The notes beneath the pieces were generated by a model. It was not told the DNA's origin and ran no database searches. It saw only the letters and a list, made by a program, of their open reading frames with translations. Position numbers and translations under genes: made by a program. Source: Anabas testudineus (taxonomy: Eukaryota > Chordata > Actinopteri > Anabantiformes > Anabantidae). Taken from it: a stretch of 64,000 bases of DNA. Shown piece by piece: positions 52,890 through 62,243 of this stretch; positions within the stretch are counted from its first letter, which is position 1, and the number at the start of each line of letters is the position of its first letter. The stretch lies in the NCBI RefSeq assembly GCF_900324465.2, contig NC_046625.1, forward strand, positions 12,006,019 to 12,070,018, in the 5' to 3' direction.

Positions 52890-53475
52890 ATGGCGTTGGT
52901 TCTTCTATTGGTGATGCTGACAGCATGTGCTGCTGTTCCTCAAGGAAAAAAAACAAAAATTCTTACTCTACCCAACAAAACAGATAAAGGAGACTTCACA
53001 GTAAAGTTCATCAGACAATTTGGGTATTTTAAACCTATTCAACAAATCTGTCATACAGTAGTCTACTCTTATTTCACTTTAGTTTGATATTATTAATTTT
53101 TAACTAACTTAATGTGACTTTGGTTACTGTGGTGGTTTATTCATTCAGAACATTTATACATTTGTGTAAATACACATTTATTGTGGTGCTTACAATATAT
53201 AGAGAGAATCATTTCCTCCCTCTGTATTTTCAGATATGTCAGGTGAAATGTTCACCTTCCCACAAAAAAACAACACAGCTTATGTGAGTCTGACTATTCA
53301 GGATTTCAGTAGCATAACCGTCTGTCACAGGTATGTGCAAAATTCATATGGAACTCAACTGTATCCCTGAATGTAAAATGTAAAATGATCATAGTTCTTC
53401 TGAGTCCTCAGTTTTGCGACGCATGGCTTAAATCAGCTGATGACACCATCACTCTGTATGTTTGTGCTCAATAAA
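52890..53475 (+). pseudogene. Chimeric B/A pentraxin pseudogene (psi-BA)
   Basis: Exon 1 (52890-52944) is type B (MALVLLLVMLTACAAVPQ). What follows is type A intron 1 sequence, and exon 2 (53234-53330) is type A (NNTAYVSLTIQDFSSITVCH). The junction lies at the end of exon 1. The 5' splice site is lost there (CAAGGAAAAA instead of CAAGGTAAAA). Exon 2 lacks six bases (two codons) relative to A1. Soon after the intron 2 donor the sequence jumps into the type A 3' flank near 53387, so exons 3 and 4 are deleted. The copy keeps a type B promoter and exon 0 and a type A poly(A) signal (53470-53475), and might still be transcribed, but it cannot make a pentraxin. Confidence 0.85.
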
Positions 53476-53583
53476 GACATGAAAGCTCATGACTGTGTTT
53501 ACTCAGCTTAATATTCTTGTATTTGACAATATGTGAAAATTTAGTGAAGATCAGATCTCATTCATGACCAGTTCATGCACAAG
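53387..53583 (-). mobile_element. Tc1-like fragment at the psi-BA 3' end
   Basis: The right-hand part of the fragment shared with A1-A3. It begins at the deletion junction and includes CAATAAAGACATGAAAG, the form closest to the free Tc1-like relic at 14.65 kb. Confidence 0.7.
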
Positions 53584-55769
53584 TTAAAGAAATGTCAAGA
53601 GAGTTTCGATTGTTAATGTGATTCATTCTGTGCAGCCAGATGTTGCTGGTTTCTCAATCAGTTGTAGTGTTTTTCTTTATAATTTAATAGGGTGTAAGAA
53701 ATATCAGACTAAATTACTTACTTTGTCAATGGTTATCCATATTTTTATTTCAAAATATATTTTTAGAAACAATCTCAAATACATCTTAAAGCAGTTGCTT
53801 GGTGAATTTGCCACTATTTGGTAGGATAAGTAAACAAGTTCAAGGTACAGCAGAAGAAAAAGAAATGTCTGTTATTCCAAATCAAACATGCTCTTACTTG
53901 GGTGTTTGATTGTTCATGCTGAAAAGTAAAACATCCTGCTCATAATGAGGACTACACCCATGTCTAAGGCTGGTGATGAGCAAATAATACTTACGATAAA
54001 CACCTCCCGTTTCTTATTTCTAATGAAGCAATGAGGCTCCACCTGTGTTCCCCCCTTCCTACAAAAGCATCCATTGTTATTCTTTTTGGCATTGCTACTA
54101 GCGTGGATAAATTGTATCCATTTTAAATTAAAGATTTTTAGCCTCTCATATTTATTTAGTTCTAATATTAATATAAATCTGTTAAGAAGTCTTCCTTTGT
54201 TAAAATTGCTGAGTAGTTTCGTTCAGTCGGTGAGTGCAATGTAATCCTAGTTGTGAAAGATCTATTTTTTTATTTGTACTTTGTTGGAATCTAATTTCAT
54301 AAATGTATTAACAGGGAGGGAACACAAAGTCAATGACTGCAATGAGGAAGATGCAAAAATGCTGGGTGCAAAAATGTGACACAGGATTCAAGGTAAGTTT
54401 ATGGGGTTATACACATTACAACATAGAACATTTTATCTTGACTGAATTAAGTACCAATACTTTGATTTCTAACTCTTATCTATATTGTAGCAGAACAACT
54501 CATAATGTATTTTCAATTGTGAATGTTCTGTGTTTGCATTAGATGGCGTTGGTCCTTCTATTGGTGATGCTGACAGCATGTGCTGCTGTTCCTCAAGGTA
54601 TAAACAAATAACTTTATTTTAAGATATACTTCCAAAAGAAGACCTCACAGTAAAGATGCATGCAAGTGCACTGACATTTATATTTTAATAAAAGTCATTA
54701 TTTAAAATAGGCTAATGCATAAGACAACATTTAATTAGTTAATTTGACACAGTTACTTTACTGAATGTGCAAAGATGTGGAAGAAGTTCATGAACAGACA
54801 ACAGGTGAACTACGGCAGACACAAAATTCAATACAGTCAAACAGTTATGTAGTAACCAATAACATTTCATGCATTTTACAAAATTATTGCCAGAAAAAGT
54901 ATTTTGGCCATTGATATTAGCTAATAAAGAATACAACACATTTCATGTTTTTTCCAGTTATTATTTAATTTATTGCTTTAGCTTAGCTGACCAAGTGTCA
55001 AAACATCGTTTTATATAATATATTTTTGTTTCAGCTATTTTTTCTATTGCATCATTTGATTTTTTAATGTATGTTTTTTCTTAGATCTGTCAGGTAAAAT
55101 GTTCACCTTCCCAGAAGCAACTAACACAGCTCATGTCAAGATAAATCCATCAAGACAGGAGCTTCAGTGCTGTGACAGTCTGTCTCAGGTAATGCTGAAT
55201 ATGCAGAATAGAAAAATGTACTGTATCTCTCACAATGAAAACAAAAACATCCTGCATGACGATTTCTTTTTAATGTCTACAGGTTCTTTACAGACCTGCG
55301 TAGAGAGTACTCCATTTTCTCTTTGGCCACACCCTCTACTGACAACGACTTCCTGATTTTCAAAAAGCTAAATGGTGTGACTGAAGTCATTATAAGGAAT
55401 AAGATAGCTGAATTTGCAGGAGATGAGTACCGAGCTGAATGTGTGGCACTCTATTTGTTCCACATGGGACTCTGCATCAGGACTGGGGCAGGTGTGGTTA
55501 GATGGAAAGCCTTCAAGCAGGAAATTCATCAGCTCAGAATCCAACATAAAAGGATCCATTCTAATTGTTTTAGGACAGGTACACGTCTTAATGTTTGATA
55601 TTTGCTTTTTTGTAAAAATATAGATAAGTTTAAATCCAACTATGTAGTTAGAGTCAGCAGAAAGTTATCTAAATTAACTGCTTTAGTTTCACCAATTTAA
55701 GCTCCCAAACATGGTTTACACAAGGACACAAATGCTTTGTGCTATACATGATCTGTTACACAGTGCTGT

Positions 55770-55775
55770 TACATT

Positions 55776-55849
<74 letters not shown>

Positions 55850-55945
55850 ATTTTATTTAAACTGCCTTTCAAAACACTCAAGGACACTGTACAATCAACA
55901 ATAAATCAACACAATAAATCAAAAACAGACTATACAAGTTATTGT
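55770..55945 (-). mobile_element. Small retroelement tail ending in (TAA)n, in B2 intron 3
   Basis: Compared with B1, intron 3 of B2 carries about 175 extra bases. They comprise a (TAA)n run (55777-55849), then ATTTTATTTAAACTGCCTTTC and AAAACACTCAAGGACACTGT, resembling a common teleost repeat unit. Orientation and class (LINE or SINE tail) are uncertain. Confidence 0.5.
55777..55849. repeat. (TAA)n microsatellite
   Basis: About 24 TAA units in intron 3 of the B2 pseudogene; absent from B1 and B4. Confidence 0.95.
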
Positions 55946-56659
55946 TATGAACATGTAACTTGACAAATCTTAACGCAACACAAGCTCTAGCTTCAAGTGA
56001 GAGCATTGCCTGAAAGTGCACTATAGCATGAAACAAGGAAGGATCTCTGACCCCATCTGTTTGTGTTAACGTCGGATCAAAATAACTGCTGATTCAACAA
56101 AGTCATAGCGGAACATGTGAATATACATCATTATATATATGATTCTTCATCATCTTTACAATTTCAAAATCAAATGCATTTGTGCACTTGGTTGAACCAT
56201 GTTTGGGGGCTAAGTCTTAGCAGGAGTGAGTAGAAGTGCAGTTCCCCAGGTGTCAAACCATTTATTTAATTGTCTTCCAAAACATACATACATACCATAT
56301 AAAAATGTGTCATATTACCATAAAGCTGTGATCTAACATTTCTATCAATTTACAGGAGCAGGATTCCTATGGTGGAGGGTTTGACATCACCCAGTGTTTT
56401 GTTGGCATGATGTCTGACGTCCACATGTGGGACTACACCCTGTCCCCCTGTGAGATCCAGAACTATATGTCTGATCTCACCTTCACACCAGGAAATGTGC
56501 TCAACTGGAAGGCTCTGGACTTTCAGATTACAGGAAGAGTGCTGACAGAAGATAAACAAAAGGCCGGCCTCTAAACTTTTGTAAGACTATCAGTGTCATA
56601 CAAAATTGAAAAAGGCTTTGAAAAGAAAAAAAATCTTTGTCAGATCATTGGAAAAAAAT

Positions 56660-58100
56660 AAAAAATAAAAAATAAATCTGTTCATGTGATCAAATCCAGC
56701 AATTGTTAAAATGATGAAATCTAATCTTAGCACCAAAGCTTGTAAAAGGGAAATCTGCTGAAGAATATAAAAATAAATAAATAAACATATTACGCACTCA
56801 ATGTGAATGTTCTTCAATGCCTGGAAATGTAGCAATAGTAACCTACTGTTTAATTTACACCTTCTGTGTTCATTTCTCAGTTACCTTCCAGTGATTTATT
56901 CCTACCCAAGAGTCAAGTTGTGTTGTTATTGATACCGTCTGTAATCCAACATTTAGCTAATCTTAATAGTGGAAGTTTGAAAATGTGGAAATTACAAATA
57001 CAACATGTTATTTTAATAGCAACAATTGGGCACAATAAAACCTTTCCTGGAGGAGCAGCAGCTTGTGACTATATGACTACTACACCTGTGTTCCTCACCC
57101 CAGGTGCCTCCCAATAGACTACTTCCATTTTAAAAAGTTATTTTTTATTGTAATTAAAGAGTTAACTTTCAAGCCTCAACTACCTCATTATCGTGTACAG
57201 ATGCATCCTGTACCCAGTGTCAGCAGAGCTGAAAACCTCATCTAGTCTTGTCCTGTTGACCTCAGCTTAAAGCAGAGTTTTTTGGGGTTTTTTTTTTTTT
57301 TACGAGCTTACAGTTCACACTTCTTTAGACACAGAAACTATTTCATATTTTTGGGAACTAACTTTTGCTGCATCCAGGATTGCAAAATAATTCTGCATTG
57401 CATCAGCTAGAAATTCTTTGAAACCATGTTTTGCAAAATACAAGCTTCATTCCAATCAGCATCTCTGGACATTTTTACACTGTATGTAGTTATGTGACAT
57501 TTCATTCCCATTTTTAAATATTACGTACATGTTCCAATTATTAATAGACATCATTTGACATTAAACTGTTAATATTCAGAAGATGAGTGGAAGGCAGAGG
57601 TGTTCTGGGACGTAGTATACAGTATATGCTTTCTAACACATGCATTGTAGCACCACTGCTTATAGAGGCAGTTTTATCAGGTTACACATAATTTAACAAT
57701 GCAGACATTGTACGGAAAGAGTCTTCACCACTGTTCCTGTCAATTAGGAAGTATTGGGCAAAACTGAAATACATCCATGGGTATGGGATGGGCCAGTGAC
57801 ACTGGTAGTGGAGGGGTGAAGCTGTGGTGTGGCACAGACAGTAATGACACTAAAATTAACAACATATACCTATACTGTATGAATTATATGGCGAGGACGA
57901 ATACTGAATGATAGAAGTACCTGTGATAATAGGATAAGACTGGAGAAATAGAGCTGTAGTGATGACAAGATGAGAGAGCTGACAGTGTTTTGTTGAACTT
58001 GTGCTAAAAGCTTCATTTGTACTTTGTGCATCACATCTGTTGCTATGTGAGAAGACTGTTTAACGTTGTGTCAGTGTGCAAGAAGCCTTGTTGATTCCTC
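56660..58100. other. B2-A3 spacer
   Basis: Duplicate of the B1-A2 spacer, with scattered substitutions and small indels. No gene seen. Confidence 0.7.
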
Positions 58101-58174
58101 ACATTCTGAGGAAAGAAAATGTAGAAGTGGATAAAGGGAAGGAAACATGCAGACTGAAATGAGGAAGCACTGGG

Positions 58175-58229
58175 TATAAATCTCAGTCCTGTTTCCCATC
58201 ATGTGTAAAGCCTTCACGTGGATTTGAAG
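58175..58229 (+). promoter_or_regulatory. A3 TATA box and noncoding exon 0
   Basis: TATAAAT at 58175-58181, where A1 and A2 have TACAAAA. The leader ends GATTTGAAG|GTAAGA at 58229, and its acceptor ATACTAG abuts the A3 ATG. Confidence 0.65.
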
Positions 58230-58436
58230 GTAAGACCAACAATTTCAAAACTGTAAGATTTTGTAAATTCAAATTGTACCATATATAAATTTGTTTTTTA
58301 ATCTTTGCCACCTTCATTGCACAAATGTTAAGGATATAACAGCAAATTAACCTGTATTCTAAGGACAGCTGCAGGTAATACATTTATTGAATTCAGTCTA
58401 AATGTTTTTTATGTCTGTTTTGCCTCATTATACTAG

Positions 58437-59634
58437 ATGAAGTCTTTTCTTGTGCTGGTGATGCTGACAGCATGTGCCGCTGTTCAACAAGGTAAAAAAA
58501 AAAAAAAAATTCTTCCTTTACCATACGAAACAGAAAAAGAAGACTTCAAAATAAAGTTCATCAGACAATTTGGGTATTTGAAACCTATTTAACAAATCTG
58601 TCATACAGTAGTCTACTCTTATTTCACTAATATTATTAATTTATACTAACTTAATGTGAGATTGGTTACTGTGATGGTTCATTCAGAACGTTTATACATT
58701 TCTGTAAATACACATTTATTGTGGTGATTACACTATATAAAGATAAGAGAACCATTTCCTCCCTCTGTATTTTCAGATCTGTCAGGTAAAATGTTCACCT
58801 TCCCACAAAAAACCGACACAGATTATGTGAGTCTGACTGCGTCTATTCAGGATTTCAGTAGCATAACCGTCTGTCACAGGTATGTGCAAAATTTATAAGG
58901 AACTCAACTGGATCCCTGAATGTAAAAATTATCATGAATGCTAATGTCTCTGTAACGCCTGCAGGTCGTTTACAGATCTAAAAAGAGACCATATCCTCTT
59001 CTCGTTGTCTACACCCTCCTATTCAAACGCCTTTTTGATCTTCTGGGATGACAAAAATAAGGTGCTCGAGCTCAATATCAGGGATCAAACTGTAGAATAT
59101 GGATGGCCGGACTACAAACCCAACATGTGGCACTCCATCTGTACCACGTGGGACTCTTCCACTGGACTGGTGCAGCTGTGGTTTGATGGACAACCTTCTA
59201 TTAGAAAGTACATCAGCTCTGGATCAAACATCAGAGGACGTCCTATCATCATTTTAGGACAGGTAAAGTTGCATTGATAATCTCTACAGTCAATGGAAAT
59301 TCAACAAATACAGTTTATGCTAACATTTTATTTATTTGTCTTTTTGATGTGTACACTTGAGAACAAATAATGTATAATTAATTTACTTTATTTAAAACCA
59401 CTATAATCTCTACAGGAGCAGGATTCCCATGGTGGAGGATTTGACATCAACCAGTCTTTCGTTGGCATGATGTCTGACGTCCACATGTGGAACTACATCC
59501 TTTCCCCCTGTGAGATCCAGAGCTATGTTGATATCAAAAACTTTACTCCGGGGAATGTGCTCAACTGGAAGGCGCTGAACTTTCAGATTACAGGGAGAGT
59601 GCTGATAGAAGATAAACAAAAGATCTGTTACTAA
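58437..59634 (+). CDS. Short pentraxin, CRP/SAP-like, type A copy 3, 224 aa
   Basis: Exons 58437-58491, 58777-58879, 58965-59262 and 59416-59634 are in frame to TAA. The signal peptide is MKSFLVLVMLTACAAVQQ. It is nearly identical to A1 and A2 but has its own changes. SYSNAFLIF replaces SNSNDILIF beside the calcium site, KVLELNIRDQ replaces KELEPHIRDQ, and NQSFVG replaces NQCFVG, so one of the two extra cysteines is lost while the SPCEIQ cysteine remains. Its promoter has the best TATA box of the type A genes. The 3' flank carries the Tc1-like fragment, preceded by a private insert of about 105 bases. Confidence 0.93.
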
Positions 59635-59916
59635 GCTTCTGAAACAACAATGTCAGAGTCATAGATAGTCAGAAATAATGTTTTTGTGCTTTTACGTCCA
59701 GTGATAAGTAAACTTTCAAAGTGTCCACAATTTATGTTAAATAATTGTCATAAAAAATGTCCTAATATTTTCAAGTCAATTTTAATGCATTTGTTACTAT
59801 ACTATATACTTAATTTGGTTACACAGACAATGTTTGTCTTTCAAAAAATATATTCTTAATGTGTGCGAGCTGTAAAATGAAGCCTTTTCTTAAAGGGACA
59901 TTGTTGAAGTTATGTA

Positions 59917-60021
59917 TGATTGGGTTTCAGTAATCTTCAGTTAAAGGGGGAGTTGACAACATCTTTTGCTCTAAACTGACTGATGTTGTCTGGGTGTCCA
60001 TATCTGTGGAGGGTAGCCACA
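59917..60021. other. Private insertion in the A3 3' flank
   Basis: Relative to A1 and A2, which read straight from GTTATGTA to ACAAGTCATC, A3 has about 105 extra bases here, beginning TGATTGGGTTTCAG and ending GTAGCCACAGTA. I do not recognise the sequence; a short nonautonomous element is possible. Confidence 0.5.
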
Positions 60022-60052
60022 GTAACAAGTCATCTCCATTTATAGACAGTTT

Positions 60053-60327
60053 GTCCTGACTGTTGACTGATGAAAATCTAAACTCTTTGAGATTACACTG
60101 TGAAACTTTTTAACAACATACTGATCAATAATTCTTGTTCATAGATAGAGACCTCTGTTTTGCGACGCATGGCTCAGATCAGCTGATGCCACCATCACTC
60201 TGTTTGTGCTTAATAAAGACATGAAAGCTCATGACTGTGCTTACTCAGCTTAATATTCTTCATATTTATTAATATGTGAGACTTTGGTGAAGATCAGATC
60301 CCATTTCATGACCAGTTCATGCATAAG
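60053..60327 (-). mobile_element. Tc1-like fragment at the A3 3' end
   Basis: Same fragment as downstream of A1 and A2. It contains the A3 poly(A) signal in TTAATAAAGACATGAAAG. Confidence 0.7.
60212..60217 (+). terminator. Pentraxin A3 polyadenylation signal, transposon-derived
   Basis: AATAAA about 580 bases after the stop codon, the difference from A1 and A2 being the 105-base insert. Confidence 0.6.
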
Positions 60328-60853
60328 TTCAAATGTCCAAGTGTTAAGAAATCACACACACACAGCCATGTGGACTTTCGATTGTTAGTGTGATTCATTC
60401 TGTGCTGCCAGATGTTGCTGGTTTCTCAATCAGTTGTGGTGTTTCTCTTCCTAATTTAATGGATTCTAAGAAATGTTAGGTTTAGACTAAGTTACTTACT
60501 TTGTCCATGGTTATTCATATTTTTTATTTCAAAATAGATTTTAGAAACAATCTCAAATATACAGTATATTAAATTAGTTTCTTTGCAACTATTTGGCAAT
60601 AAGTAGGCAATCAAGATAAGTAAACAAGTTCAAGGTAAAGGGAAAGCGAAAATCAAACATGCTCTCACGTGAATGATTTATTGTTCGTGCTGTAAAGTTA
60701 AACTCCCTGGCCATAAAGAGGACCACACCCATCTCTAAGATTGGCGATGAACAAATAACAACTCTCATAAACAGCTCCCTTTTCTTATTTCTAATGAAGT
60801 AATTAAGTTTTACATGCAGAATGTAAACTAGAAACCTTTTCTAAGTAATGTCG

Positions 60854-61757
60854 CTCCTCAAGGTATAAACAAATAACTTTATTAATAAGATATACTACCA
60901 AAAGAAGACCTCACAGTAAAGATGCATGCAAGTGTACAGATTTTTTTATTTTAATAAAAGCCATTACTAGAAAAAAGGCAAATGCATAAGACAACATTTA
61001 TTTAGTCAGTTAGAGGCAGTTACCTTACTGTATGTACAAAGACAGGGAAGAATTTCATGAACAGGTGATCAAACTACGGGAGACATCTAAACAGGAACAA
61101 AATTCAACACAGTAAGAGTTATGTGGTGACCAATAACATTTGATGCATGTTCCCAAATTTTTGCTGGTAAAAGTATTTTGGCATTTATTATTAGTTACAC
61201 AAAGAAGACAACACATTTCATGTTTTTTCCACTCATTATTTCCACTTACAATTATTTCATATATTGCTTCAGCTAACCAAGTGTCAAAACATAATTTTAT
61301 ATAATATTTGTTATGTCAGCTATTTTTTCTATTACATCATTTGATTTTTAATGTATGTTTTTTCTTAGATCTGTCAGGTAAAATGTTCACCTTCCCAAAA
61401 GCAACCAACACAGCTCATGTCAGGATAACTCCATCAAGAGAGGAGCTTAGTGCTGTGACAGTCTGTCTCAGGTAATGCTGAATGTGCAGAATAGTATAAT
61501 GTACTTTACCTCTCACAATGAAAACAAAAACATCCTGCATGACGATTTCTTTGTTATGTCTACAGGTTCTTTACAGACCTGCATAGAGACTACTCCATTT
61601 TCTCTTTGGCCACACCCTCTTTTGACAATGACTTCCTGATTTTCAAAACGGAAAATGGTGCCACTGAATTTATTATAAGGAATAAGATAGCTGATTTTTT
61701 AGGACATGAGTATGGGGTGGATGTGTGACACTCTATTTGTCCCACATAGTATTCTAT
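60854..61757 (+). pseudogene. Type B pentraxin copy 3, truncated at both ends
   Basis: Only the last 8-9 bases of exon 1 remain (60854-60862, CTCCTCAAG|GTATAAAC). They are fused to sequence that in the other units lies about 1 kb upstream, so the promoter, exon 0 and signal peptide are deleted. Exon 2 (61369-61471) is intact. Exon 3 starts at 61566 and reads FFTDLHRDYSIFSLATPSFD onwards. The tryptophan codon of the VWHSIC motif is TGA (near 61727), another stop follows at TTWDS, and the rest of exon 3 and exon 4 are missing. The copy is dead. Confidence 0.85.
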
Positions 61758-62191
61758 TGTGTTTGTTTTGTGAACATGGAAAGTGTATAAAAACCCATAA
61801 TGAGCAGTGATAACACTGAAAATGGATAAAGTGTACAGTATTAAGTGACAAAGTTGTATGAATAGGTGTGTGTAAATAAAGATAATGGTGGAGAGCTCAG
61901 CGAAGGAAAGCCACGTCTCCCTGTCTCCTTAATTCTTTCCTGTATGTCAGGATATGTATAGCTGATTACAGGTGCTGCAACCTGGTACCTGTAACACAGA
62001 CAAAAGGCTGTGAAAACCTACCTGGGGGGTGTTCCCCAAATATAAAAACCCTGATCTTCCCTTTGTTCAGGGTCTTTCTTCATCCTGACTGCTTGTGTGT
62101 TGATCGACCCTTCTTTGCAAAGAAATAAAACCTTGTCGGCCGGCAGAAGTCTCTATTTCATTATTCACCAGCAGAGAAAATTTCCACAACA
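61758..62191 (+). mobile_element. Probable solo LTR of an endogenous retrovirus-like element
   Basis: About 430 bases with the layout of a retroviral LTR: a TG-type start, a U3-like part, a TATA box (TATAAAAACC at about 62041), AATAAA about 80 bases later (about 62124) and an end in CCACAACA. It interrupts sequence homologous to the intron 0 of type B pentraxin genes. No internal region or second LTR is present, so it is a fossil, presumably left by recombination between two LTRs. The family cannot be fixed by eye, the left border is uncertain by several bases, and no age estimate is possible without a sister LTR. It lies directly upstream of B4. Confidence 0.55.
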
Positions 62192-62243
62192 CAGGACAAC
62201 TCGTGATCTATTTTTAATTGTGTATCTTCTGTGTTTGCATCAG

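Larger units (their letters stand above)
54543..56574 (+). pseudogene. Type B pentraxin copy 2, frameshifted pseudogene
   Basis: All four exons are present: 54543-54597, 55085-55188, 55283-55578 and 56356-56574. Exon 2 is 104 nt (103 in B1) through an extra base in GAGCTTCAGTGCTG. Exon 3 is 296 nt (295 in B1) through an extra base in GAGTACCGAGCTGAATG. Each shifts the frame, so the pentraxin core cannot be read through. The TATA position has also decayed to TATTAAC (54306-54312), while the exon 0 donor (after 54392) is intact. The last exon is still well preserved, so loss is recent. It retains Asp-Asn (STDND) at the human Asp60-Asn61 position. Confidence 0.85.
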
